Positions 1 to 7,373 of a DNA stretch of 64,000 bases are shown in pieces. Within the stretch, counting starts at the first letter, position 1. Every line of letters begins with the position of its first letter. Source of the stretch: Kibdelosporangium banguiense. Lineage in GTDB: Bacteria > Actinomycetota > Actinomycetes > Mycobacteriales > Pseudonocardiaceae. The notes beneath the pieces are model-generated. The model saw only the letters and a program-made list of their open reading frames with translations. It did not search any database and was not told where the DNA came from. The DNA lies in contig NZ_JAGINW010000001.1 of the NCBI RefSeq assembly GCF_017876405.1, positions 3,485,203-3,549,202 on the forward strand, given 5' to 3'. A program made the translations under genes and the position numbers.

Positions 1-185
1 AGGGCAAATCGTTCGCCCGTGAGGTGGCGTTGGCTCGGAAACTGTGTACTGACAAGGGAATGGCCATCGGAAGCGATGGTGTGCAGCTGCTTGGCGGGCA
101 CGGGTTCGTCAAGGAGCATCCGGTGGAGCGCTGGTACCGCGACTTGCGGGCGGTCGGTCTGATGGAAGGGGCGGTCCTGCTGTGA
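1..185 (+). CDS. Acyl-CoA dehydrogenase, C-terminal end (partial)
   Basis: This is the last 60 codons of an acyl-CoA dehydrogenase; the gene begins before the window, and its codons start at base 3. The visible part carries the family's C-terminal helical signature, a glycine-rich GGHGF stretch followed by WYRDLRAVGLMEG. The Glu of MEG lines up with the catalytic base of the family. The protein stops only four residues after this motif, so it lacks the usual C-terminal tail. Its TGA overlaps the GTG start of the next acyl-CoA dehydrogenase by four bases, which indicates translational coupling. Paired actinobacterial FadE proteins often form heteromers; that role here is inferred. Confidence 0.85.
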   Translation, partial: GKSFAREVALARKLCTDKGMAIGSDGVQLLGGHGFVKEHPVERWYRDLRAVGLMEGAVLL

Positions 186-1378
186 TCAACCTCGAGGTGC
201 CGGGCAAGTTCGGCGCGCTGTTGAACCAGGCGCGTCAGGCCGCGGCCGAGATCTTCCGGCCGAACTCACGCAAGTACGACCGCGCCGAGCACACGTACCC
301 CAAAGAGCTCGACATTTTCGCGGCCCTGCTGGACGGCGTGAACGCCTCCGGCGAAGGCGGCGGCGGTGCCTCCGGCGTCCGCCGGACCGAATCCGGCACC
401 GGGATCCGTAACGGCGCCAACATGTCAACGGTGCTGGGCACCATGGAGCTGTGCTGGGGTGACCTCGGCTTCCTGCTCTCGATGCCCCGCCAAGGCCTCG
501 GCAACGCGGCGATAGCATCGGTCGCCAACGAGGAACAGCTGACGCGGTTCGGAAAGCTCTGGGCCTCCATGGCGATCACGGAGCCCGACACAGGTTCCGA
601 CTCCGCCGCGATCAAAACAACGGCCGTCAAAGACGGCGACCACTACGTGCTCAACGGCGAGAAAATCTTCGTCACCGCGGGAGAACGCTCAGACGCGGTG
701 GTCGTCTGGGCCACTTTGGACAAGTCGCTGGGCCGCGCGGCGATCAAGTCCTTCGTGGTCGAAAAGGGCACGCCAGGCATGGAAGTCGTGCGTCTGGAGA
801 ACAAACTCGGCATCCGCGCGTCCGACACAGCCGTGATCCGTTTCGCCGACTGTCACGTGCCCGCGGAGAACCTCCTCGGCAACCCCGAGATCAGCACGGG
901 TTTCGCCGGCGTCATGCAGACTTTCGACAACACGCGCCCCCTCGTGGCCGCCATGGCAGTCGGCCTGGCCCAAGCAGCCCTCGAGGAAACCGAGCGCCTG
1001 CTGACGCAAGCCGGCATCGAAATCTCCTACGACATCCCCATCAACAACCAGTCGGCGGCCGCAGCGGCCTACCTTGCCGCAGAAGCAGACTGGGAAGCAG
1101 CCCGCCTGCTCACCCTGAAGGCGGCCTGGATGGCCGACAACGCCAACCCCAACTCCCTCGAAGCCTCCGAAGCCAAGGCCAAAGCCGGCCGCGTCGCCAC
1201 CGAGATAACCCTGCGCTGCGTCGAACTCTGCGGCACAATCGGCTACTCCGAGAACGCCCTGCTGGAAAAATGGGCCCGCGACGCCAAAATCCTCGACATC
1301 TTCGAGGGCACCCAGCAGATCCAGCAACTGATCGTCGCCCGCCGCCTGCTCGGCAAAACCTCCGCCCAGCTGAAGTAA
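182..1378 (+). CDS. Acyl-CoA dehydrogenase (FadE-like), second of a pair
   Basis: This 398-residue flavoprotein would oxidise an acyl-CoA to the 2-enoyl-CoA. The N-terminal helical domain is followed by the flavin-binding segment ITEPDTGSDSAA near residue 130 and a beta domain with FADCHVPAENLLG near residue 220. The C-terminal signature KILDIFEGTQQIQ places the probable catalytic base at Glu375. The GTG start overlaps the stop of the preceding dehydrogenase. A glycine-rich insertion (SGEGGGGASG, about residue 60) is unusual near the N-terminus. The substrate cannot be read from the sequence. The pairing suggests an alpha-beta heteromer like the mycobacterial FadE pairs, which is inference. 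Confidence 0.88.
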   Translation: MINLEVPGKFGALLNQARQAAAEIFRPNSRKYDRAEHTYPKELDIFAALLDGVNASGEGGGGASGVRRTESGTGIRNGANMSTVLGTMELCWGDLGFLLSMPRQGLGNAAIASVANEEQLTRFGKLWASMAITEPDTGSDSAAIKTTAVKDGDHYVLNGEKIFVTAGERSDAVVVWATLDKSLGRAAIKSFVVEKGTPGMEVVRLENKLGIRASDTAVIRFADCHVPAENLLGNPEISTGFAGVMQTFDNTRPLVAAMAVGLAQAALEETERLLTQAGIEISYDIPINNQSAAAAAYLAAEADWEAARLLTLKAAWMADNANPNSLEASEAKAKAGRVATEITLRCVELCGTIGYSENALLEKWARDAKILDIFEGTQQIQQLIVARRLLGKTSAQLK

Positions 1379-1431
1379 CCCACCCCCAGAGCCCACACAG
1401 TCGTTCCTGTGGCAGTCAGCCCCTGGAGTCC

Positions 1432-1460
1432 AGCCCCTGTCGGCAGGGCCGACAGGGGCT
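1432..1460 (+). terminator. Hairpin terminator after the acyl-CoA dehydrogenase pair
   Basis: A perfect 13-bp stem (AGCCCCTGTCGGC with its complement) closes on the three-base loop AGG, 53 bases after the dehydrogenase stop codon. There is no T-run, as is common for terminators in high-GC actinobacteria. Confidence 0.7.
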
Positions 1461-1542
1461 GAGCTTGCGGTGTCAGCTTCGTGCTGTCGTTCACCGTGTT
1501 GCCGGGAGGATGGCCTTCGGCCCCGATTTCCAGCCTAATGGC

Positions 1543-1657
1543 GGGGTCTGACAGGAACCGGTGACCAAGTCGGATCCCGGTCACCGCTGTGGACAAGTCG
1601 GCGCTTGTGGACAACTCGGGCTTGTGGATCTTCACCGGCCCGCTCTTGTCAGACCCC
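1543..1657. repeat. 11-bp inverted repeat enclosing DnaA-box-like sequences in a gene-free stretch
   Basis: The interval 1379-1749 holds no convincing gene. Inside it, GGGGTCTGACA (1543-1553) and TGTCAGACCCC (1647-1657) form a perfect 11-bp inverted repeat. Between the arms lie TGTGGACAA at 1588-1596 and again at 1606-1614, which match the actinobacterial DnaA box TTGTCCACA on the opposite strand. A weaker copy, TGTGGATCT, lies at 1623-1631. The function is unknown. It may be a dispersed intergenic repeat, a DnaA-binding or titration cluster, or a remnant of a mobile element. Confidence 0.5.
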
Positions 1658-1711
1658 ACCGATAGGCTGGATTCCGGGGGGCGGAGGCCGCGTTCAGTCG
1701 AGTCGTCCGGC

Positions 1712-1740
1712 GGCGGGATGGCTGTCGGTGCCATCCCGCC
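1712..1740 (-). terminator. Hairpin terminator of the WS/DGAT gene
   Basis: GGCGGGATGGC (1712-1722) and GCCATCCCGCC (1730-1740) form a perfect 11-bp stem with a seven-base loop. It lies ten bases beyond the stop codon of the minus-strand WS/DGAT gene. Confidence 0.7.
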
Positions 1741-1749
1741 ATGTGTCGA

Positions 1750-3132
1750 TCACAAAGTGGCTTTCTCCAGCTCGGAGAGGGATTCCTCGAGGTGGACGAG
1801 CAGGCGCTGCAGGTGGGGGACGTTTCGGCGGCAGCCGGTGAGGCCGAACTGGAGGTTGTCGGCGTAGCTGGTGATGGTGATGTTGAGGGCCTGGCCGTCG
1901 TACGGGATCGAGAGTGGGTACATGCCCTGAAGGCGGGCGCCGTTCCAGTACAACGGCTTTGGGACGCCGGGCACGTTGGAGATGATCAGGTTGAACGGTG
2001 GCGGCGTCAGCTTGACGAAGCCGGGGATGGGGGCGAACGCCAGAGGCGCCATGGTCATGCCGGACAGCGCGAGGATCTGCAGGGGGCTCAGCTCGGCCAG
2101 GGAGCGCTTGGCGACCTGCGCCGAGGACTGGATCTGGGTGAAGCGCTCGGCCGGGTCCTCCAGGTCGGTGCCGAGGTTCACCAGGATCGCGCCGACTGAG
2201 TTTCCGCTTGCTTCAGTGTTCTTTTGCTTGGCGCGCAAGGAAACTGGGACCATGGCGATCAGGGGGCGGTCGGGCAGCGCACCGAGGTCCAGCAGGTAGC
2301 GGCGTAGCGCGCCGGAGCACATGGCCAGGACCACGTCGTTCAGTGTCGCGCCGGTCGCGCGGCGGATGGACTTGATCCGGTCCACTGACCAGGCCTGGGC
2401 CGCGAATCGGCGGGCGCCGGTGATCTGGACGTTGAAGATCGAACGCGGCGCCTGGAAGGGGAGCACGCTCGCCTGCTCGCGCAAGGCTATGTTGGCGTTC
2501 TTCACGACTGCGGGCAGGACGCCGGCCAGGTCGGCCGCTGTGGAGCGCAAGGATTCCAGCACCGCGAGCGGGCCGCTGCCGTCCGAAGTCGACGGCCGGT
2601 CCATCGGGGGAACAGCCCAGACTGGGGGCATGTCCATGGTCGAGGGGTCCGCCGAGAGCGCGCGGTTGGCCAGGATCAACGACGAGACGCCGTCCATCAG
2701 GGCGTGGTGGACTTTCGAATACGTCGCGAACCGGTTGCCTTCCAGGCCTTCGATCAGGTGGAACTCCCACAGTGGACGGTGCCGGTCGAGCAACGAGCCG
2801 TGCAGCCGCGAAGTCAGCTCGAGCAACTCGCGAACCCGCCCTGGCCGCGGCAACGCCGACAACCGAACGTGGTATTCCATGTCGAGCTGGTGATCGGTCG
2901 TCCAGGACCACTGCCCGAGGCTGGACACCGGCCGCCGGGGCCGACGCCGGAACAGCGGCTGAACGCTCTGCTCGTCGGCCACCAGCGTGTGGTAGATCCG
3001 GCTCAGATAGTCCGGCCCGGCGTCGTCCGGCAGGGTGTACAGCTGTAGTCCGCCGACGTGCATGGGATGCTCACGCGACTCGCCGATCAAGAACATCGAG
3101 TCGGTCACGGGCATGAGCGGTATCCGGGCCAT
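1750..3132 (-). CDS. Wax ester synthase/diacylglycerol acyltransferase (WS/DGAT)
   Basis: This 460-residue acyltransferase would join fatty acyl-CoA to diacylglycerol or a fatty alcohol to make storage lipid. The hallmark HHxxxDG motif is present as HHALMDG at residues 142-148. The N-terminal MARIPLMPVTDSMFL and the later LIISNVPGVP block are also typical of the family, and the length is normal. An AGGAGG sequence five bases before the ATG (complement of 3138-3143) supports the start. It is divergent from the DUF2236/TetR pair and shares a 120-bp intergenic region containing the operator at 3206-3240. Co-regulation by that TetR is plausible but inferred. Confidence 0.92.
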   Translation of the reverse strand: MARIPLMPVTDSMFLIGESREHPMHVGGLQLYTLPDDAGPDYLSRIYHTLVADEQSVQPLFRRRPRRPVSSLGQWSWTTDHQLDMEYHVRLSALPRPGRVRELLELTSRLHGSLLDRHRPLWEFHLIEGLEGNRFATYSKVHHALMDGVSSLILANRALSADPSTMDMPPVWAVPPMDRPSTSDGSGPLAVLESLRSTAADLAGVLPAVVKNANIALREQASVLPFQAPRSIFNVQITGARRFAAQAWSVDRIKSIRRATGATLNDVVLAMCSGALRRYLLDLGALPDRPLIAMVPVSLRAKQKNTEASGNSVGAILVNLGTDLEDPAERFTQIQSSAQVAKRSLAELSPLQILALSGMTMAPLAFAPIPGFVKLTPPPFNLIISNVPGVPKPLYWNGARLQGMYPLSIPYDGQALNITITSYADNLQFGLTGCRRNVPHLQRLLVHLEESLSELEKATL

Positions 3133-3205
3133 GGGCGCCTCCTGTCCCCGGTGCGACCAGCAGAGATTACCGCCACGGACGGTAGCCAGGAAGATCCGAT
3201 CATGC

Positions 3206-3240
3206 TGAGATTATGATACAATTGGAGTATCAGCGTCTCA
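3206..3240. promoter_or_regulatory. Two-tier palindromic operator, probably for the TetR at 4072-4677
   Basis: The sequence reads TGAGA-N3-TGATAC-N7-GTATCA-N3-TCTCA. Both arm pairs are perfect complements around one centre at 3223. It sits just before the ribosome-binding site of the DUF2236 gene and in the shared upstream region of WS/DGAT. Its size and symmetry fit a TetR-family dimer or pair of dimers, and a TetR gene lies in the same plus-strand unit. Confidence 0.65.
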
Positions 3241-3252
3241 AGGAGGTGGCTG

Positions 3253-4062
3253 ATGCTGGGACCTGAGTCGGAAACCTGGCACAACGTCCTGGACTGGCGC
3301 CTGTTGCTCGGTTCGGGCCGGGCGTTGCTGCTGCAGGTCGCGCACCCCGCTGTCGGTGCGGGCGTCGCCCAGTATTCGGACTTTCAGTCCAGGCCTTGGC
3401 AACGGCTTCAGCGCACGGTCGACTCCCTGATGATCATGACGTACGGCGGCAGCCGGACGGTCGCCGAAGCCGGCCGGTTGAGGGAAATGCACAAGGACAT
3501 CAAGGGGGTCGACCATCACGGCCACCGCTATCACGCGCTCAATCCCGAGGCCTATTGGTGGGTTCATGCCACGTTGTTCGAAGGCAGTGTGGATCTGCAT
3601 GCCAGGTTCGCCACGCCGTTGAGCACGGCCAAGCAACAGCGGCTTTACCGGGAATGGCGGGAACTGGGCGAGGTGCTTGGCCTCAAGGCGCATCAGATGC
3701 CTGAGGATCTGCCGGGATTCTTCGACTATTTCAACGATATGGTCGCCAACAAGCTGGAGGACAACAGCAGTGTGCGGGCGGTCCTGGCGTCGCTCGGCGA
3801 CCGTCGGCCGATCTGCCCGCCTGGCTGGCCGAAGGCCGCGTGGCGCGCCATCGGCCCGTTCTCCTCGAAAGTCATGACGACCGCCACCACGGGAACGCTT
3901 CCGCCGGTGTTCCGGAATCGCCTTGGTCTACAGTGGACGGATCAGGACCGGCGGAATTTAAGGATACTGCAGGCGACTGTGCGTAATGGGATGCCGCTGA
4001 TACCGGCCAGATTGCGCTATCACCCGATGGCGCTGGCCGCCAAACGCGCCGCACGGCCGTAG
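3253..4062 (+). CDS. DUF2236 (MpaB/latex-clearing-like) oxygenase family protein
   Basis: This 269-residue protein belongs to the DUF2236 family, which includes the ER-bound oxygenase MpaB and is related to heme-b latex-clearing proteins. Family features seen are LLLQVAHPAVGAGVAQYSDF near residue 25, with a candidate heme-ligand histidine, and a conserved R-T-V-DSLMIMTYGG block about residues 55-70. A strong AAGGAGG at 3240-3246, six bases before the ATG, fixes the start. Its TetR partner begins nine bases after its stop, so the two form an operon. The substrate is unknown. Lipid or terpenoid oxygenation is only suggested by the WS/DGAT next door. Confidence 0.8.
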   Translation: MLGPESETWHNVLDWRLLLGSGRALLLQVAHPAVGAGVAQYSDFQSRPWQRLQRTVDSLMIMTYGGSRTVAEAGRLREMHKDIKGVDHHGHRYHALNPEAYWWVHATLFEGSVDLHARFATPLSTAKQQRLYREWRELGEVLGLKAHQMPEDLPGFFDYFNDMVANKLEDNSSVRAVLASLGDRRPICPPGWPKAAWRAIGPFSSKVMTTATTGTLPPVFRNRLGLQWTDQDRRNLRILQATVRNGMPLIPARLRYHPMALAAKRAARP

Positions 4063-4071
4063 ACTCGCGGA

Positions 4072-4677
4072 ATGTTCCTCGCCGAAGTCCTGACGGCCGC
4101 CGAGCCCGAGGATGAGAGCACGCGCCGGATCCTCGACGCGGCGCTGGACGCGTATGAGGAATTCGGCCTGCGCCGCACCACGATGGACGACGTCGCCCGG
4201 AAGGCCGGCATCGGCCGGGCGACCCTCTATCGCCGCTTCCCACAGAAGGACGACCTGGTCGCGGCGGTCGGGCTGCGGGAGGTGCGCCGGTTCATCGCCG
4301 CCGCGGACGTCGAGATCAGCAAGGCCGCCAATGCCGAGGAGCGGATGGTCGAGGGGTTTGTGGCGGTCGTCCGGGGCCTGCGTGAACACCGGTTGCTCAA
4401 CCGGCTGCTCTCCAGCGAGCCCGAGGCGGTGCTGCCCGGCCTGACGTTGCACGGCGGGGCGGTGATCGCGCTCGCTCGCGGATATCTGAAGCAGAAAATC
4501 GAAGAGGATCAGCGCGCCGGGCACCTCGGGGATTTCGACGCCGAACCGCTCGCCGAAATGCTGGCGCGCCTGATTCACTCGATGGTGCTCACGCCGGAAG
4601 GCCGCATCCCGACCGAGAACGAACGCGAGATGCGGGCCTTCGCCAAGACTTATCTGGTGGCGTGGCTCAAGGTGTGA
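4072..4677 (+). CDS. TetR/AcrR family transcriptional regulator
   Basis: This 201-residue regulator has an N-terminal helix-turn-helix (about residues 18-60), with TTMDDVARKAGIGRATLYRRF as the recognition region. The C-terminal half is an all-helical ligand-binding domain of normal length. It is the second gene of the DUF2236 operon and is the best candidate to bind the palindrome at 3206-3240, which would make the unit autoregulated. Its 3' end overlaps the convergent alcohol dehydrogenase gene by eleven bases. The ligand cannot be inferred; an acyl-CoA or other hydrophobic molecule would fit the setting. Confidence 0.9.
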   Translation: MFLAEVLTAAEPEDESTRRILDAALDAYEEFGLRRTTMDDVARKAGIGRATLYRRFPQKDDLVAAVGLREVRRFIAAADVEISKAANAEERMVEGFVAVVRGLREHRLLNRLLSSEPEAVLPGLTLHGGAVIALARGYLKQKIEEDQRAGHLGDFDAEPLAEMLARLIHSMVLTPEGRIPTENEREMRAFAKTYLVAWLKV

Positions 4678-5749
4678 ACATCAGCAGCGACCGCGCACCG
4701 GTCCCTGTTTTCATCCGGTCGAAGGCGTCGGAGATCTCGTCGAGACCGATCCGGTGTGACACCAGTGGTGCCAGATCCAGCCTGCCGAGTTCGATTTGCG
4801 TGGCCAGCAACGGAATATCGCGGTCCGGGTCGCCCGATCCGTACACCGACACCCCGATCGTGCGCGCGAAGTGGTACAGCTCCAAGGCGTTGAAGCTGAC
4901 CTGATCGTCCCGCCGCCCGACGCCGACAATCGTCACACGGCCGCCACGTCGAGTGGTCTGCCACGCCGTCCGGATTGTCGCTGAGGCACCGACGCATTCC
5001 AGCGCGTGGTCCGCGCCGCGCCCGGCGGTCAGATTGCGGATTTCCTTGGCCAGCTTGTCATGCGCCACAATGAAATGTGTCGCACCCGCACTGCGCGCGA
5101 GACTTTCCTTGTCCGGTGCGACATCCACCGCGATGATCGGCCCGGCCCCGGCCAGTCGCGCGCCGATGATCGCCGACAACCCGACGCCACCAAGCCCGAT
5201 CACAACCACGGACTCACCCGGCCGCACAGCAGCGGTGTTACGAACCGCGCCCACACCAGTCACCACAGCGCACCCAAGCAACGCGGCCACATCAAGCGGA
5301 ACACCAGGCGCAAGTGGCACAACAGAGTTCTCCCCGAGGACAACCTCCTCGGAAAAAGCGCCAACCCCAAGCGTGACCTGCAGCGGAGCGCCATCCACAG
5401 TCCCGCGTGACGGACTGACCACGCCCTCGACGGCCGTGCACAGCCATGGCTGGGAATTGAGGCAGAACCAGCAGTGCCGACACGCGGGTGCCCAGTTGAC
5501 AACGACCCGGTCGCCAACGGCTACTCGCGTCACCGCGGACCCAGTCTCCACAATGGTCCCGGCGGCCTCGTGGCCGAGGACAAGCGGGAAGACCGGAGAG
5601 AAGGTCCCGTTGATCATCGACAGATCGGAGTGGCACACCCCGGCCGCCGCGACCTTGACCCGTACGTCGTTCGCCCCCAGCGCCGGGAGCTCGATCTCGC
5701 GGACCTCGATGGCCGCATCCGGTCCTGCAACAACAGCCGCATTCACCAT
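4667..5749 (-). CDS. Zinc-dependent alcohol dehydrogenase (MDR superfamily)
   Basis: This is a 360-residue NAD(P)-dependent alcohol dehydrogenase. Catalytic zinc ligands are visible as Cys39 (GVCHSD) and His60-Glu61 (GHEAAG), with a third Cys in LLGCAVVTG. The structural zinc is bound by C90-x2-C93-x2-C96-x7-C104. The Rossmann motif GLGGVG follows about residue 195. I chose the ATG at 5749 because it gives the usual family length; an ATG nine bases upstream is also possible, and neither has a clear ribosome-binding site. The gene converges on the TetR gene, overlapping it by eleven bases. The physiological alcohol or thiol adduct is not evident. Confidence 0.87.
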   Translation of the reverse strand: MVNAAVVAGPDAAIEVREIELPALGANDVRVKVAAAGVCHSDLSMINGTFSPVFPLVLGHEAAGTIVETGSAVTRVAVGDRVVVNWAPACRHCWFCLNSQPWLCTAVEGVVSPSRGTVDGAPLQVTLGVGAFSEEVVLGENSVVPLAPGVPLDVAALLGCAVVTGVGAVRNTAAVRPGESVVVIGLGGVGLSAIIGARLAGAGPIIAVDVAPDKESLARSAGATHFIVAHDKLAKEIRNLTAGRGADHALECVGASATIRTAWQTTRRGGRVTIVGVGRRDDQVSFNALELYHFARTIGVSVYGSGDPDRDIPLLATQIELGRLDLAPLVSHRIGLDEISDAFDRMKTGTGARSLLMFTP

Positions 5750-6040
5750 GGAGCCCATTCTGCACAGTGTCGTCTGGTGTCGCTCCGCTCGGCGGGCTTG
5801 GTCGCCGAAGCCGGCCATTTCCACCCCGCCCCGCGCAACCGGCGTCCTCGTTGCAGGTGCTCACCATTCTGGCCGGGGTGATGCCGGGCGGGTTGCGCGG
5901 CGTAAATGACCAGCGCGACCAAGCCAGGCCGCCCCATCATCCACATGGCGTAGTTCACAAGTTGTCCTCTTTGGTGATCGAGAGAAGCGCGCTCCGTGGG
6001 GGCGCGCCGTTGGGGCTGGTGATCGGTCTGGACAGGTACG
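5750..6040. other. Intergenic region before tnpB, possible left flank of the element
   Basis: No gene is supported here. The stretch separates the 5' end of the alcohol dehydrogenase from tnpB and should contain the left end of the TnpB element. It includes GC-rich palindromic sequence (GGCGCGCC at 6001-6008), but I could not identify a definite transposon end or target site. Confidence 0.3.
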
Positions 6041-7234
6041 GTGATTTTCGTGAAGCGTGTGGTGCAGGTGCGATTGCTGCCGACGCCTGAGCAGACGTCG
6101 GCGCTGGCCGACACTCTGCATACCTGCAACGCCGCTGCGTCCTGGCTATCTGAACAGATGCACGCCAGCCGGGTGTTCCGGAAGTTCGACGTGCAGAAAC
6201 GCTTCTACACCGAGCTGCGGGAACGGTTCGGCCTGGCGGCACAGCCGGCGATCCGGGTGATCGCCAAGACCGCGAACGCGTACACGACATTGCACGCCAA
6301 CCTGACGGCCGGGAACTACGGGCCACCAGGATCGGATCAGCGCCGGAAAGTCGAGCAAACGCCGGTTGCATTCCGCCCGGTGGCGGGGCAGCCGTTTGAT
6401 GCTCGCTGCCTGTCCTGGCAATTCGGCGATGCCAGCCACGAGGTGACAGTGTCGATATGGACGGTGGCGGGCCGACTGCGCCACCTGCGGGTCGCAGGCC
6501 ATCCCGGTCATCTCGCTGTATTGCGGTCCCGATCGATTGGCGAAACTGATCTGATCTGGCGCGACGGGGTGTGGCTGCTGCACGCCGTCGTCGAGAGCCC
6601 CGAGGCCGCGCGGCTGGCGCCTGTGAACGGATTTCTCGGCGTCGACCTGGGGATCGTGAACATCGCCACTACATCTGACGGTGACCGGATGTCCGGGTCA
6701 CGCCTGAACCGCTACCGCAAGCGGCAGCAGCGCATCCGGACTCGGCTGCAAGCCAGGAGAACATCCTCCGCGCGGCGTCTGCTGAAGAAACGCCGCCGCA
6801 GGGAACGGCGGTTCGCGGCCGACATGAACCATCAGATCAGCAAGCGCATCGTGGCCGAGGCTGAACGCACCGGACGTGGCATCGCTGTCGAGCAGTTGAC
6901 GGGGATCCGTGCACGGGTACGGCTTCGCAAGCCCCAACGGGCCACGTTGCATTCTTGGGCGTTCGCGCAACTCGGCCGGTATCTGGCTTACAAGGCTGAG
7001 CAGGCAGGAACGGCGTTTGTTCAGGTCGATCCTGCCTACACGTCGCAGGAATGCCACTGTTGCAGCTGGACCGAGAAGAAGAACCGGCGCTCGCAGGCGT
7101 CGTTTGTCTGTGGCCGGTGTGGCTTCGTTGGGCACGCCGACTACAACGCGGCATGCAACATCGCGCGACGCGGTGTTGCATGCTGGGGCGAAGTCACGCG
7201 TCCACACGCAGCGCCCACCCTGGCAGCCAGCTAG
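6041..7234 (+). CDS. tnpB: TnpB-family RNA-guided endonuclease (IS200/IS605-type), solitary
   Basis: This 397-residue protein has the TnpB layout: an N-terminal OrfB_IS605 region starting VKRVVQVRLLPTPEQ, then a RuvC-like nuclease interrupted by a zinc ribbon. All three catalytic acids appear intact: Asp202 (GVDLGIVN), Glu284 (IAVEQLTG) and Asp367 (GHADYNAA). Zinc ligands are Cys338/Cys341 and Cys357/Cys360. TnpB proteins are guided by a transposon-encoded omega (re) RNA that usually overlaps the 3' end of the gene. No TnpA transposase gene lies beside it. GTG at 6041 is the longest start; GTG at 6050 fits the family N-terminus slightly better. The intact acids argue against a TldR-type repressor. 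Confidence 0.88.
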   Translation: MIFVKRVVQVRLLPTPEQTSALADTLHTCNAAASWLSEQMHASRVFRKFDVQKRFYTELRERFGLAAQPAIRVIAKTANAYTTLHANLTAGNYGPPGSDQRRKVEQTPVAFRPVAGQPFDARCLSWQFGDASHEVTVSIWTVAGRLRHLRVAGHPGHLAVLRSRSIGETDLIWRDGVWLLHAVVESPEAARLAPVNGFLGVDLGIVNIATTSDGDRMSGSRLNRYRKRQQRIRTRLQARRTSSARRLLKKRRRRERRFAADMNHQISKRIVAEAERTGRGIAVEQLTGIRARVRLRKPQRATLHSWAFAQLGRYLAYKAEQAGTAFVQVDPAYTSQECHCCSWTEKKNRRSQASFVCGRCGFVGHADYNAACNIARRGVACWGEVTRPHAAPTLAAS

Positions 7235-7318
7235 GGCGGCAGCAGCAAGCCTATCGGCGACCCCGTCATGCAGGCTCAGGCAACGAGCCCGTTCTTCAGT
7301 GTGGGATTCGTGACAGCT
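7235..7318 (+). other. Candidate right end and guide-RNA 3' region of the TnpB element
   Basis: In TnpB elements the omega RNA runs from the 3' part of tnpB through the right end of the transposon, and the guide lies just outside. This short interval between the tnpB stop and the next gene's promoter is therefore the expected location. I cannot define the exact end without comparing related elements or an empty site. Confidence 0.3.
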
Positions 7319-7322
7319 ATCC

Positions 7323-7350
7323 GTACGGTGTTAGGTATACAGTCCCGTAC
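7323..7350. promoter_or_regulatory. Possible operator upstream of the racemase operon
   Basis: GTACGG (7323-7328) and CCGTAC (7345-7350) are complementary arms separated by 16 bases, and an internal GTATAC lies at 7335-7340. The element sits 23 bases before the GTG start of the operon, where a regulator could overlap the promoter. The repeat is short and could be chance. Confidence 0.3.
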
Positions 7351-7373
7351 TGGCGAGTAGGAGGTGGTCGACG

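Noticed and set aside
1270..1551. A small gene after the acyl-CoA dehydrogenase
   Set aside because: It overlaps the dehydrogenase 3' end and the terminator hairpin and has no start signal or homology that I can see.
1588..1631. A chromosomal origin of replication
   Set aside because: Only two or three DnaA-like boxes are present, and no dnaA, dnaN or other origin genes flank the site.
4667..5824. The upstream start of the alcohol dehydrogenase at 5824
   Set aside because: The extra 25 residues are not typical of the family; the conserved N-terminus begins at the ATG at 5749.
6041..7234. TldR-type (nuclease-dead) TnpB-derived repressor
   Set aside because: All three RuvC acidic residues are intact, whereas TldR proteins have lost them.
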